From contig NC_080539.1 in NCBI RefSeq assembly GCF_028640845.1, positions 181,239,459 through 181,303,458 of the forward strand: DNA of 64,000 nt, in the 5' to 3' direction. Position 1 is the first letter of the stretch; each line of letters begins with the position of its first letter. The stretch is from Ahaetulla prasina (Eukaryota; Chordata; Lepidosauria; Squamata; Colubridae). Below are positions 1-12,705 of the stretch, in pieces. The notes under the pieces were generated by a model that did not search any database, was not told the origin of the DNA, and saw only the letters and a program-made list of their open reading frames with translations. Both the position numbers and the translations under genes were made by a program.

Positions 1-744
1 CTGGGATTTACTATGGTGAAGGAAATCAATCATATGAATTACTAGACATTCTATAGCAAATAGCATTTGGTGGCTATTGTTTAATCTGTGGGCAATTTGA
101 GAGACACCTAAGGCCAAAAACAAACTTTTTCTGGAATACATGAACTTAAGTCCAATCAAATATTTATTGTTGCAAGACTAGGGTAGGTACAAAAATAAGA
201 CAAAACAAAACTGAAATAAGACAAGAACAGAATGTGCTAGAAGCATAAGCATTAAAAGTGAACAATGTAAAACTATACAGAACAGAAAAAGTACAAAACC
301 ACTAAGAACATCAGTAAGATTTTCTTTGCACTTTAATGCACAAGGGAAGATTTATGGGGGTGAGGGGAATCACTGGGCAAATTAGAATGGTCTCAACTGC
401 CCATCTATTGGTTTTCTAAATACTTCACCCTCTTTTTCCTGGAACTGGAGATTGCCAAAATTCTAGATAGAATGGCAGATAGCATAGAATTTGGTGGAAA
501 GCTCAGGAAAATAATTCTCAGGAATACTTGCTAGATGTTTTCTTTTGTTTTAGAGTCCTGCTTCTCTATTATCCTGATAGTTCTCTTTCTCATGTTGGTT
601 TATATATTGTAAATGATACTGTAGTTTGGTTCCTGATTGCTATCTGGATAAACTCTACCACACCCACTTTCACACAAGAACTCAGAATGAAAAATGTCAT
701 GCTGACATTGTGCTGTTTCTACTGAGATTGACTGGGAAAAAATG
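1..744. other. Unannotated AT-rich DNA
   Basis: No coding exon, repeat family or RNA gene could be recognised here. Reading frames are short and interrupted on both strands. Confidence 0.5.
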
Positions 745-809
745 GGAAGGAAGGAAGGAAGGAAGGAAGGAAGGAAGGAAGGAAGGAAGGAAGGAAGGAA
801 GGAAGGAAA
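745..809. repeat. (GGAA)n microsatellite
   Basis: About 16 nearly perfect GGAA units in a row. Open frames through it on both strands (poly-EGRK one way, poly-PSFL the other) are products of the repeat. Confidence 0.97.
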
Positions 810-3563
810 TGAAACACCCCTTCTTCCACCAGGAAAAATGAAACAAGAAAGAAAAACTGCATTCAAAACTTCTTCAAATAAGTAATTCCTTCTTCCTTCA
901 TTTTCCTTCTCTCCAACAGAAGAGGCTGATGGGTAGTAATTTACCTATAGGTAGGACACTTAGGACTGCAAAGTGAAAATGTGGCATATGTGTTGCCACT
1001 ACAAAATTTTGAATCAAATCCTTTGTACTTTTTTAACACTCAATATTCTAAATTAAAAATAAAAATGTTTTGAAAGAAATACATAAGGAAATGAAATGTT
1101 TCTTTTTAACTAGAATTAGACTGTTTATAATAGAATAGTTCGGTTGAGTTATGGATGCTGTTATATTCCCAACTTCATTGATAATAGTGTTTTCCCTCCA
1201 TACTATATTTTCCTAAATTTCCCTGCAGCCAATCACTCACAAACAGAAGCAGATGCTGCACAGCAGTCTTTTATGGCAAAATCTATTCCTACTGCTTCTG
1301 CATTTTAAATTCATTCAGATATTTCAAAGGGTACTTTTGTTGAAGTTGCTGTTGGTTAGATCTCTGCTTGTAGCCTTTTCAATCCTTGTCTGCTTAACGC
1401 TTGAGCTCTACTACCTAGCATTGCCTGCTTATAGTCACCTACTTCAATTATCAGGTTTCCTTGGAGTATAGTTTCTTAGCCAATTTCTCTCTTCACTCAA
1501 TTGTGAGTTTTGCTTCAACCAATGAGCTTTGGTTAAAAAATAAAAGTCATGTTTCAAAATCACTCAGTCTACTCTATATATTCAAATGTTTAAAATGTCA
1601 ATGGGAATTCCTCCTTGCTCAATCATAACTCATTTTACCATAATTGAGCCAAGCCCAATCCAGAATAGCAAATCCAGGCTTAACTTATGACTCCACACAA
1701 AGACAAATATAAATACTGTAAAACAATAGACATATGGAAATGATAGACATCCAAGAGGGGAGAAGTAGACTGCTGATACTGTTCTCAGCACTTCAATGTA
1801 ATTGCCTTAGATGACTACGGACTGCTATTTGCTTACTGTCAAGGCCAATCTGATGAGTAATATTCAGAAAGGAACAAACACAGAGCAAGCAAATGCTTGT
1901 TGAATGGGCTCACCTTAAGTCAATTTCAAATATCTGTCCCAACTGCTCACATTAACCGCAGAAGGCAGTGAAACACCCCTTTAATACATTACTCAATTCC
2001 AGGGCAAACTATTCAAAGATACCTTAGGCAATCACACCACTTTTCCTAAATGACAAACAGAGAAAATGGATTTCTCTAGGCGGCAATCTGGTAGATTGTC
2101 TTCAGTGTGTTCAATGATACTGTGCTTTCCAGGCTGTAACAATATTAAAGAATACTGAATACTTGCATTGTTATCATTAACATGAAAATCCACAATAGAT
2201 TCAACTGGCAATCTTTTCTCCAAAGGGGTTTCTATGCTAGAGAATTAGTTAAACTGTTGATATAAGACTACAGATGATTTCTCATTAGACTAGATAAAAC
2301 TAATGATACCCTAAAATCAGCTAGATCAGGAGTTCTGCTGCTAACTGATCAACAGTCAGAATCCAGGAAAACTGTGTGTCTCTGTGGTTATAGAGCAGAA
2401 TTCAGAATGAGGATCTGGAAACTATGCACAAGATCCATGTCCACTTTCAGCATCATAGGGTAACTTTGCAGCTGAAGAAGTTAAATTTAGAATAGCATAC
2501 AATTTAAATTTTTGAGACCAAATTGCAATTCCTGTCGTTTCTCAAGGGACAGATTTCTTATTGCAAATTGCTTTTTAATTCTGCAGTACTTTGTTTTGTT
2601 TTGGTCTCATTAGCCTTCATCACAATTGCTGCTATTTGTTTGTTTTTCTGATTCCCATCATTTTAGAGTTTTTGCTTCTATATAGAAACAACGCCTAAAG
2701 TACTTTGTGTAAAGTACTTCTCATTCCTGTGCTTGGAATGGTTAGACAAGCTACAGGGCAGTGGCCTGATTTTAGCATCAGAAGGATTTTGTACTCTGGA
2801 CCAGAAATATAGTATCTATGGCAGTGCTGATCCTAGATGGAGGATCTGGAAAAGGAAAATGGTTGGGCACTACCAGGTTTCAAACTATCTGTAAACATGG
2901 TAGCAGAATGCAGAATTGTATAAAAATTTATATTCTGCATTTTCACCATGGCTCAAAGAACCGCGAAAAGTTAGTCAAACAGATTGTTAAGGGCTTTGCC
3001 TAGTGACTAACACATATATTTTTTGGGGGGGGAAATGAGCTAGGAATTGCTGGAAATCCATTTTTCAGAGACATTAACAAAATACTTTATTTCTTTCATA
3101 TTCAGGCCATATTTTATAGCTTCTATTCTCTTTCTCCCTCTTGGCCCATCTAAAAGCCAACAAAAAGTGTATTTTCTTCTATGAAGAAACACTTTCTGAT
3201 TCCCTCAATCTGAGATAATAATCCTTCAGAGACGGTTGGGAATTGGAGCTGTTTTATGATGACTTGTGTCATAGTGAACTACTGTTGCATTTTAATTTTC
3301 TTTTTTAGTAATCAAATCTTTCTCACAGCTTAAAAAAAATTAGGCATAGAAGAGAAAGGTATAAAGAGAATCTGATTTTAATCCAAGAGCAGCTGGAATT
3401 GTTCAACTTGACAGTATCACATTCTGCAGGTTTAAGATTTTTCTCAAGAGGAATATTTACTTTAGAATCCAAATATCTGTTCTAAAAATCTACCTTGGTT
3501 GACTGCGATTGTTGTTTTGTACAATAGTTTTTCCTGGGATGGTTATTCTTGTTTCTTTTGCAG
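810..3563. other. Long unique stretch, no recognised feature
   Basis: AT-rich sequence with only short frames. No transposon ends, SINE boxes or conserved protein motifs were seen. If the exon at 3564 belongs to a plus-strand gene, this stretch is its last intron or part of it, but no upstream exon could be identified by eye. Confidence 0.4.
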
Positions 3564-4273
3564 ATTCTGAGCCTTGTACTCCAGATACTCCCTCTGCCAC
3601 TGCTTCACCATCATCTTCTGAAGATCCTGCAACACTTACAGCTCCTCCTTCACCATCTCCTCCATTTGGTTGTGAGGTCTCCATATTTCCCTCACCACAG
3701 CCCATCTCCACTATAGCCCTGAATCTTGAATCATCACAGGTATCCGTTTCTGGCCCACTGAATCCACCTTCTGCTTCCATTTCCTCCCTACATTCTGCTC
3801 TTCCTTCCACCGTAACACCAAGTGCCTCTGTTTCCGTTACACAACCCTGCATTTACTCACCTCCAAATATTGCTGGGTCACCTAGCCATGGCCCACACCT
3901 TATTGACTGGCTTCCATATCTTGCCTCAGTGATGACCACCACAAAGAGAGGAAAGGAAGAAGAACAAACAACCCTTGGAACGGGCCCACCTGAGCACGTG
4001 AAGCGGTGCGGAAGCACCTATTTACCAGTACTCGGTGAAGGGGAGAATGTTCATGCTGGTTTCATCAAACAGCAGCCTCCAGAGTCAGTTTGTTCACCAC
4101 CCCCATTTCAGGACATTCCCCCGCATTCTGAGCAGGTACCTGCCACTCTAGGAAACATCCTGGCAGAGTTGAAGACAATGAATCACCACCTTTCCATCAT
4201 AGCAAGGGCTCTTAGCCACCTTGCCTCATCTTGCACAACTCAACAGGATTCCACAAACGTGCAAGACTTGTAA
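3564..4273 (+). CDS. Candidate terminal coding exon, Ser/Pro/Thr-rich protein C-terminus
   Basis: The frame is open for about 236 codons and ends in TAA at 4271-4273. A pyrimidine-rich tract ending in TTTTGCAG (to 3563) is a good splice acceptor, so I start the exon there. The first two bases complete a codon split by the intron. The product begins with an acidic, low-complexity Ser/Pro/Thr-rich stretch and ends with a short amphipathic, leucine-rich helix (LAELKTMNHHLSIIARALSH, near the end). Long disordered linker plus short C-terminal helix is the usual build of Myb/SANT-type proteins derived from Harbinger transposons, where that helix mediates self-association. This assignment is inference; no DNA-binding domain is in the exon. 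An AATAAA lies 190 bases downstream. It could also be the last exon of an unrelated gene or a relic of a Harbinger accessory gene. Upstream exons were not found. Confidence 0.45.
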
Positions 4274-4463
4274 AAGAGGAAACGTCTGCATCTTCTAACT
4301 AGAAAAATAGATTGGTATGAAAGACTGTGTGAAATGTAATTACAGACTGTGGCAGGAGTGATTTCTGGGAATTTGCCTGACCCTTGATACAGGAGAAGTT
4401 GGGTAGGCTCTCAGATTTCTCGTTCTTCTCTTGGAACACAGACCTCAAAACTATATCAGTATC

Positions 4464-4469
4464 AATAAA
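4464..4469 (+). promoter_or_regulatory. Candidate polyadenylation signal AATAAA
   Basis: A canonical AATAAA about 190 bases after the stop of the candidate terminal exon, followed by T-rich sequence. Position and orientation suit the 3' end of that transcript. AATAAA is common in AT-rich DNA, so this is only supportive. Confidence 0.35.
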
Positions 4470-5003
4470 GTCATTGGTACACCCAATAGCTGTTTTTCTT
4501 TTTTTCTCTCTCTCTTACATTATTCGAGGTAAGTGTATATACTCATACAAACCCATTCAGTATGAATGAAATACAAAAATTGCTCCCCGGGAGCAGTTTC
4601 TAGTATTGCAGGTCATAGGAAGATAATCTTGGAAACTGCTGGCCTTGTCTGTTTTGAGCCTTTCCAGCTCTTATGTCTTAAGATTGAGAACAAGGCCCAT
4701 GGGTATATGTGAGGGAGGGGATTGTTTGATTGGGACTGGCTGCAAGAGGTGATAAATGCTCCCTAAATGAACATTTAAAACATGCACTGTCTATTTAGAA
4801 AGTGCTTCTTGGATCTGGATCTTTGTAATTATAAGCCATTTTTCAAGCTTCCATTTCAGAGTAAGATGATCAGGAAAGTGAGGCCTTAAGGTCTAGAAGC
4901 ATCAGAAGGAAACTGACTATATAGACCTATTACATTTGGGATTTCAGCTGGAATATGGATGACCTATGCTAGAAATAGATGCGGGGAGTGCAACCCTGCA
5001 AGT
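4470..5003. other. Unannotated unique DNA
   Basis: Nothing recognisable beyond a T-rich patch near 4496-4515. Confidence 0.4.
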
Positions 5004-5058
5004 TAGAATGACAGAGTTAAAAGGAAACTCTGAGATCATCTCATCCAATCCACAGTTC
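5004..5058 (-). mobile_element. Eroded CR1 LINE 3' end fragment
   Basis: The plus strand reads as a degenerate form of the widespread squamate CR1 3' untranslated motif (agagttggaagggacct... tctagtccaac). A much better copy is at 25632-25750. Only about 55 bases are alignable, so this is a weak call. Confidence 0.4.
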
Positions 5059-8000
5059 AACTAATCATCAAGTTATTATGTTGATAAGGCTCAGCTCCCG
5101 TTTGTTTGATAAAAAAAAAAAAAAGCAATCCCTGAACTCACTTAAACTCAATAACATGCTGGACGAGGGAGAACAAGCTGAAATTAGCAGGAAAGGCTCT
5201 TTTGAAGACTCCTGACTGAAAGTTGACTGCAGAAATGGACTGTGAGAGAAGGTCTTCTTCTGTATGCTTTCCAATCTACAGAATGAATTGTCAAAGGGGG
5301 GGATGCTGCCTTTGTGCCCCACTTTCCCAGTATTGGGGAAATGACAAGATCCCACTACTTTCCCAGAGCCTTTGATTTTTGCTTGCAAAATTTTAGGTTT
5401 TGCTTCAATTTTAATAGTTTTTATTATGTTTTATGGTTTGTATGTTTATATTAATGGAAAGGTGGGATACAAAATCTAAGAAAGGATAAAGTATTTCTAA
5501 CAGACTAAACTGTTGAGTTGGCTGGCCTTGCAAATCCTCTATATCAGCAAAGGAGATTCATATAGAAATTAGATTTTCAGTGCAATGATGATAGAAGCTA
5601 ATTTGGCAAGGTATATTCCATGCATATGTGGCATTCAGGCTTCATCTTGTATTTGTATAGTGGCACAGCTTTCACTCAACCGCTTCAAACAACATTTAAG
5701 ATTAAATCAAAAATTCAGGATAGTGTTTCTAAAAATAGTTGTCAACTAAGGATAGCTTATCTTTAAAGTCAAATATATTTGGGAGCCTGGAAAAAATGGA
5801 ATAAAACCTAATGGTCAACATTATGTAAAGTAGGCTGAAGGTATTTTTCAATACTTCTAACCCTAAATTATAAGACAGCTTGGTTTATCTAAATGGTTTG
5901 GGATGTGCCCAAAATAAATTAGAGTGCTGTTTACACAGGGTTAAATATTTTATGAAAGTTACACTGACATAAGGGCAAAAGAGGACACTACCATGATTCT
6001 ACATTATGATGTCTACTATCGCCAAGGTATACTTGAAGTTCTGCCATACATGATAAAAAACATGAGAAGATTCTGAACAACAAATGTATAAATGAATATT
6101 CTCAGTTTTCTTTGTGTTCCTGGTTTTCTTAAACCTAGTGTTTAGGATCTGTTCCCTTTAAACAAGCGGGAATAGCATTTCCATCAATAGAGTACCTTCA
6201 ATGCTAATATCCAAAGCAAATGAGCTAGATATATTGGATTAAGAGTGGTAAGCAATTATTTCTGTCTAAATATTTACAAAATTACTCAGTTTTAAAATGG
6301 GGAAAGCTACCAACCATTACCTGATAAACAACATTTTATAAAACCAAGTTCAAAGAATAAATTCTGAGTATGAAAGGGATGTTTATAATAATTTATTCAT
6401 CTGCCTTTTAAATAATTATGAACTGGAATTAACTCTAAAGAACAAAACAGTTTTGCTTTTTTGCCTAATCATACTAAGTGAAATGTTTGCCAGATTGCCT
6501 CCACTTTCTTGATTGGTGATAAGTTGCAGGACTGTGTGACTTGATTTATTTTCCTTATGTAAATCACTAATGGAGATTTATGGATTAGAGTCAGTTGTCA
6601 TAGTTTTGCTTCAACAAACCAATCCAAGATTGTATGTATGCCCATATATTTCCCATTTCTTCTTTTGCATAAGTGGTTAAAATAAGACTTCTTGGCTTGT
6701 AAAGCAAGAGTTTAATACAGCTGTGAAATAGAGTTTTGAATTAATCTGATATATTGTAATTTGATCTGGGTTTACAGAAAATATTCCAATCAATTTCCCA
6801 CAAGAAAGATTGCATCAGACATACCTTATTTGGAAGACAATTTAGAATGGGTGGGGGAGAGTAATGAAGGATTACTTCATTGAAGCTAGCTGCCATGGTT
6901 CAGCCTGTACCTGGAAGAAGTCCTCTGAAGATGACCTTAGGGAACCAGTAATAACATTCCTTCAGATACCATCTCTCCTTTTAACTGAATCCAAATATGA
7001 CAGTGAACTCACTGAAACAGTGCCTGGCTGTAGTGGTGAACTCTATGTGGGCCAACAAACTGATCTCCATCCAAATAAGACACATGCTGTTAGTGGATGG
7101 CTTCTGTGCCCAGAATGATTAGCTTCAATATGTTTTAAATGGGGTTGCTTTCCCCCTCTCCGAGAATCAATGTTTTAGGGATGCTTATGAATTCATCCAT
7201 AATGCTGGAAGCACAAATGGCCTCTGTGACATGAAGAACCTTTCACTACCTTACACTGGTGTGCCAGGGATGGATTATTGAAGGAAGTAATCTTGTAATG
7301 GTCCTCTATGGCCTGGTAATTTCTTGAGATTGTTGCAATACCCTTGAAGATGATTTGGAAACTTCAGTCAGTAAAGTTGTGGTAAGAGACAAATTGGGAC
7401 TGAATTTATAAAACATATTTCCGTGTCTTCTTTATGATCTTGACTAGTTCCTATTTTGTTTCCAATTCCAGCTCATGGGGCTGGCTTGCCCTTCACTGCT
7501 ATCTGCATGAGTAACTCATCTCTAGGTTGATATTGGAATATTGGGGGGGGGGGTGTACCTGGGAAAGTTTTCAATTTCATAGGAACCAAAGATATCTGGG
7601 AATATATTATCCCAATTAATTTCTGGTCTGACACATGAAGATAGTTACACAATAGAGTTCACCTTGCAACACTTGTGTGATGATATAAATATGAAAGGCA
7701 TTACACCTACCCCATGGCGATGGTCAGAGAAATTCTTGGTGCAACTAAGGTCAACTGGTACTCTGTGCCACTACATGATGGGATCCATTAGAAAGTCTGT
7801 CCAGGCGCCTGATAGTCCTGAAAGGTACCTGGGGAAATTCCCAACTATCTGTGTGGGAATTCCACTGATTCTCTATGGAGCCTCTAGCAATATATAATAA
7901 ACAAAGCACCATTACTTCTCTCTTATTACATTCATGGGCTGTCAGCCAGCTGCCTTGTTATAGTTATATATTCTATAATAAGAAAAGATGTTCAGGAAGA

Positions 8001-8429
8001 CCTGGCTGGCTGTTTGCTGACTATGATTCTTTGGCTCACCAATTTGCCAATACAGTTGCTTAAAAGTCCTGACTGCACTGTTACATTCTTTTTGGCCTGT
8101 GATTTATCAGGAAGTGGATAAAGTGCTCTTTGGTACGATCCCTCCCACATGTGTGCTTGGCCTGTATCCCTATTCCCTTTTACCTTAGCTGTGCTTTGTG
8201 TGGCAACCTAGATGGAGATATTGGGGCAACATGTAACATATTCACACTGGTGCAATAGGCCTGGGTGTTTTGTTAATATGATTTATTGGGTTAGGGATTT
8301 TCTGTCTTCACTGTGAGTTGTATTGTGTTGGGTGGGGGGATGCACTGAGGGAGCTCAGCCAATCTCATTGTACATATGTTGTGCACTGACAATAAAGATT
8401 TGAAACTGATTGTCATTGCTTTACTTTAG
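5059..8429. other. Mostly unannotated; possible very old L2 debris toward the end
   Basis: No secure feature. A short frame ending near 7850-7895 has a PDSPERYLGKFP-like stretch that recalls the linker downstream of the L2 endonuclease (RRLMDPERFLMEL in the copy at 13.8 kb). Together with the L2 reverse transcriptase remnant at 8430 this suggests a very old L2 element beginning somewhere after about 7600. The evidence is thin. A run of ten G is at about 7542-7551. Confidence 0.25.
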
Positions 8430-8730
8430 GAAGGGGTGATACCAGCAGCTTGGAAGGTCCCTGGATCCAGGACTTTATGATAATGATTGCCCAGCGTCTA
8501 ACTTTTCCTTTTTAAGGAAGATTGTGGAGCATTTACTGGGGATTTAACTCCAGAGGAAATGAGTTTTCTGTTCAGGTTCAGGCCTAGGCATGGGATTGTA
8601 AAATACTTGCTTACTCAAGTAGATTTCCTTTTTGAAGACCTTGAGGGAGGAAGTGTTCTTATTAGATTTCTTGGTGGCTTTTGATACCTTCAGTCATGGT
8701 ATCCTCCTGGATTACCTACAATGAATGGGG
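8430..8730 (+). mobile_element. Eroded L2-type LINE, reverse transcriptase region
   Basis: Translation of the plus strand, broken by stops and shifts, follows the order of the better L2 copies in this window. A PAAWK-like stretch matches the region before the core reverse transcriptase. It is followed by LIRFLGGF and a GILLDYL-like end, matching LLDLSAAFDTINHGILL of the copy at 15.1 kb. No intact frame remains. Confidence 0.6.
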
Positions 8731-8902
8731 ATTAAGGATGAATGTGTTTCGTTTCTACCTTGGTATTCTTCTTGTGTCCTTGAAAACCTGCTCCTAAACA
8801 GAGGAGGCTGGCAAAGGATATGACATGAGGAAGTGGGAATCACTGCATTCAAAAGAGGAATATTGGGCAGCATGAACATATATGTTTTGCATCCAGAACA
8901 TA

Positions 8903-9306
8903 TAGGTAGTCTTTGACTAATGACCACAATTGGGCTCAGAATTCTAATTGCTAAGCAAGGCAGTTGTTAAATTGGTCATGCTCAATTTTATGACTTTTTT
9001 GTCACAGTTTTTAATCAAGTCACTGCAGTTTTTAAGTGAATCACATGGTTGTTAAGCCAGTTCAGCTTCCCCCATTGAATTTACTTGTCAGAACCCAGCT
9101 GGGAAGTTTGCAAATGCTGATCACATGACACCGAGATGCTGCAACCATCATAAGTACATGCCAGTTGCCAAGTACCCATATTTCAATCATATGACCACAT
9201 GAAAGCTGCAACAGTTGTAAGTGTGAAGACCAGTTGTAACTTTTTTCACTGCCATTGTAATTTCAAATGGTCGTTAAATGAAAAATTGTAAGTGGGCTAC
9301 TTGCAT
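8903..9306. mobile_element. Non-autonomous DNA transposon, widespread squamate type
   Basis: A 400-base non-coding block with related inverted ends: it begins taggtagtctttgactaatg and ends gtaagtgggctacttgcat. Inside are repeated motifs of the kind gttgtaagtg / gttaaatgaa. I recognise this from many squamate genomes as an interspersed repeat with palindromic ends. No transposase frame is present. Superfamily and exact target duplication were not settled. Confidence 0.55.
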
Positions 9307-10681
9307 ACGGGTACTAGCAATTCAGTAGGGGCTTCATCTCTCAATACCAAAACTATTCTTGGACACAGTAAGGACAGAAAACAGGAAGAGGGATGCCACG
9401 CCGTTGGATGGTGTGGCTCTACGCAAAAAATTCACTCTTGCCATTTAAGAAGATGAAAAATGCCAGCCTGAGAATGAGCTTTCCTGCTACATTGCAGTAC
9501 AAGGTGGACCAGCAAGATGCTTCAAGCACCAATATGCCCACAGTTGCCACTCTTTGGTATCCACTAGGCCACGTAGCTTTTTGTTTTTGTTGAATAATAT
9601 GTATTTCTATGAGCGGCACAGGCTTTTGCAGGCAAACATATAGGGTTTCCCTATATTCCATACAGAAATAAAACAGAGAGCATTCTTAAAAAGACTTATT
9701 AATAGAAGAAAATATTTGTAACTCAAGGATGAACTGAGGAGTCCTTGGTGCTCTCTGAATTGGTTGTTTTCCTACAGACATTTCCTTACCCAGGTAACCA
9801 GACAAGTACTAACAAAGGGCTAACAAAGATTGTTGCACCAAAAGTACAAAAGAACAGTAAAGAATTTTAACCAATCCTTTAAATAGCAAAAGGAAGAAGC
9901 GGGAATGTCTGATCCATAGATGGAAATAATAACAGTAATTAAAAAATAACAACCCCAAAAGAGCAATACAAAGTTTGAAGGCTCCGCTTTGCAGAACAAA
10001 TGTGGGCAGAATTTCCCACTGATGTCTTTCTGGCAGGAATTAAAGGTGTGAAACCAGTTGCTGTGGTGGCCAGAAAAAACAATCTGGTCCGCTTTTATCA
10101 GTAGCAGCCCAACTGCAAAACCACTATTCTTTTTCACTCCTTTAAAGGAAACGTCTGAGAGTGATAGCAATGTTAGATGAGGCTGTGGAGCAAGATCCCT
10201 CAAGCAGTTTAATCCCTTCCAGCTGCAGCACATCACAAGGTTGTGCCAGTTTGAGGTTCACAGCACTGTCTGTCTATGTTGCTTCTTCTTCACCAGAACA
10301 ACCATCTCAACACCTACAGCCTTTGGGTTGTATTATGAGCTGGAGGAGTAGCAAAATCATCTTAGAAAGGCTCCCAGAAATGCTGCACTGAATGGACTAA
10401 AAACATCCTTCCTGTGCATTACAATGCTTTGGAGCCTCCTGGCAAACATGATACAAACATATTTTGGGCCTACTGACCTTTGCAAAGTTATTGGGCGTGT
10501 TTATAACCCCACTTAAGTTGAACAGTTCCTTCCATGCTACTTGTGTTCACCCTTAACAAAATTCTGCAGGAGATCTCTCAAGGGTAGGATAACCAGAGGT
10601 CCTGCGAAAGGAGAACATGTCTTCCTTGTTTTCATGTCCACTTTCTCACAGACATAGTTTTAAAATCAAATCAAATTACCC
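9307..10681. other. Unannotated DNA with unrecognised open frames
   Basis: Two frames stand out for length but resemble nothing I know: minus strand 9820-10236 (138 codons, hydrophobic C-terminal half) and minus strand 9419-9661 (80 codons). Neither has a domain signature or exon context. They may be chance or debris of an unknown repeat. Confidence 0.3.
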
Positions 10682-10756
10682 CAATACCTGGATGAAACTG
10701 TCTATCTAGACCCGTTCCAGTCCAGCTTTTGACCCGAATACAGTACGGAGACGGCT

Positions 10757-11935
10757 TTGGTCGCATTGGTTGATGATCTCTGGAGGGTCAGGGACAGGGA
10801 TTATTCTTCTGCCCTGGTCCTATTAGACCTCTCAGTGGCTTTTGATACCATCGACCATGGTATCCTGCTGCACCGGCTGGGGAGTTTGGGAGTGGGAGGC
10901 ACCGTTTATCGGTGGTTCTCCTCCTATCTCTGTGACCGGTCGCAGACGGTGTTGGCAAGGGGGCAGAGATCGACCCCGAGGCGCCTCACGTGTGGGGTGC
11001 CGCAGGGGTCGATTCTCTCGCCTCTCCTGTTCAACATCTATATGAAGCCGCTGGGTGAGATCATCAGTGGTTTTGGGGTGAGGTACCAACTGTATGCTGA
11101 TGATACGCAGCAGTACTTTTCCACCCCAGGCCACCCCATCGAAGTACTGTCCCGGTGTCTAGAAGCCGTACAGGTCTGGATGGGGAGAAACAGGCTCAAG
11201 CTTAATCCCTCCAAGACGGAGTGGCTGTGGATGCCGGCACCCCGGTACAGTCAGCTGCAGCCGCGGCTGACTGTTGGGGGCGAGTCATTGGCCCCGATGG
11301 AAAGGGTGCACAACTTGGGCGTTCTCCTGGATGGGTGGTTGTCTTTTGAAGATCACTTGACGACCGTGTCCAGGAGAGCTTTTTATCAGGTCTGCCTGAT
11401 TCGCCAGTTGCGCTCCTTCCTTGACCGGGATGCCCTATGCACGGTCACTCATGCTCTTGTTACCTCTCGCTTGGATTACTGCAATGCTCTCTACATGGGG
11501 CTCCCCTTGAAGAGCACCCGGAGGCTCCAGTTAGTCCAGAATGCAGCTGCGCAGGTGATAGAGGGAGCGGTTCAGAGCTCCCATGTAACACCCATCCTGC
11601 GCAGACTGCACTGGCTACCTGTTGTCTTTCGGGTGCGCTTCAAGGTATTGGTTACCACCTTTAAAGCGCTCCATGGCTTAGGACTGGGATACTTACGGGA
11701 CTGTCTACTGCCATCTTGTACCTCCCATCGACCTGTGCGTTCTCACAGAGAGGGACACCTTAGGGTGCCGTCAGCCAAGCAATGTCGATTGGCGGCCCCC
11801 AGGGGAAGGGCCTTCTCTGTGGGGGTTCCTACCCTGTGGAACAAACTTTTCCCTGGACTTCGACAACTACCAGACCTTCGGACCTTTCGCCGCAAACTTA
11901 AGACTTATTTATTCCGTCATGCAGGACTGGCTTGA
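10757..11935 (+). pseudogene. L2-type LINE reverse transcriptase, C-terminal portion (copy A)
   Basis: The frame encodes about 392 residues of the LINE pol: the reverse transcriptase palm and the C-terminal domain. Motif A is seen as LLDLSVAFDTIDHG (about residues 22-35). GVPQGSILSPLLFN is near 85-98 and the catalytic box LYADDTQQ near 110-118, so the YADD aspartates are intact. The rest is the CTD/thumb typical of L2/CR1 relatives (LDYCNALYMGLP, RRLQLVQNAA, LHWLPVVFRVRFK) and the protein ends normally at the TAG... side of the element. Upstream, where copy B reads a Trp codon, this copy has an in-frame TGA, so the frame begins after a nonsense mutation. The endonuclease is missing through truncation. 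It cannot mobilise itself. It is less decayed than copy B in the catalytic core. Confidence 0.85.
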
Positions 11936-12088
11936 ATTTTAATTTTTTTAGCTGATTTTATGGGTTTTAATTTTTATTAATTTTATAAGGTTTGATTGTA
12001 TTTTAAAATTGGGCCAAATTTAATAAGTTTTTTAATGTCTGTTTTTAGTATTGTATGTGTTTTCATTGTATTTTATCTTGGCTGTAAA

Positions 12089-12117
12089 CCGCCCTGAGTC
12101 CTTCGGGAGAAGGGCGG
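12089..12117 (+). promoter_or_regulatory. L2 3'-terminal hairpin (copy A)
   Basis: The ends CCGCCCT and AGGGCGG form a 7-bp stem around a 15-base loop just before the tail. Terminal hairpins of this kind are the RNA feature that LINE reverse transcriptases recognise to start copying. The same hairpin ends copy B and the SINEs at 35.2-35.7 kb. Confidence 0.7.
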
Positions 12118-12128
12118 TATACAAATTA

Positions 12129-12129
12129 A

Positions 12130-12225
<96 letters not shown>
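12129..12225. repeat. (TTA)n microsatellite
   Basis: More than 30 nearly perfect TTA units directly abutting the L2 copy A 3' end, probably expanded from its tail. It produces a meaningless poly-Asn frame on the minus strand. Confidence 0.97.
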
Positions 12226-12228
<3 letters not shown>

Positions 12229-12623
12229 ATCATTTACCTCTTTGAGTGTCTTCATTTTTAGTATTTTGGACAGTTTTCACAATAGTAATCATTGAAACGT
12301 ATAATCTTATAAATTGTCTGGTTCTTTTTTCTCCTTGTCCATCAACAGACTCAATAGCCTAGATTTACAATATTTGATTTATTTTCTGATTCCACCAATC
12401 AGCTTCAATCCAGGCCTTTCAAATCTATGATCACTGTAGTCTGTAGATCTCATGATTCATCCTATGTTTCTGTAGTAAAATTTGAAAAGTGCATCATCAT
12501 CAGTTCTAAGTTATTGGTAGCATGTGTTCTCAAAAGAAAGATTTGTTAGAAAAAATATTGCAACTGAAAATCAGTCTTTCTGTTGCTGGAAAAAGTAAGC
12601 TCATATACAAATAGACCTAAGAA

Positions 12624-12624
12624 T

Positions 12625-12705
<81 letters not shown>
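12624..12705. repeat. (TTTC)n microsatellite
   Basis: About 20 TTTC units. The poly-ERKK frame on the minus strand is a product of the repeat. Confidence 0.97.

Larger units (their letters stand above)
10682..12128 (+). mobile_element. L2-type non-LTR retrotransposon, 5'-truncated copy A
   Basis: Homology to copy B (13830-16460) starts abruptly at the sequence cctggatgaaactg, so the element is 5'-truncated inside the reverse transcriptase region, the usual result of target-primed reverse transcription. It runs through the protein C-terminus into a short AT-rich 3' UTR. It ends with a GC-rich hairpin (12089-12117) and then a TTA repeat that probably grew from its simple-sequence tail. No convincing target duplication was found. 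Confidence 0.85.

Noticed and set aside
600..866. Overlapping open frames around the GGAA repeat
   Set aside because: They are translations of the microsatellite in different frames, with no coding signature outside it.
9820..10236. 138-codon minus-strand frame
   Set aside because: Length is notable but there is no domain, splice context or relative in the window. Not listed as a gene.
12073..12255. Poly-Asn frame on the minus strand
   Set aside because: Direct product of the TTA repeat.
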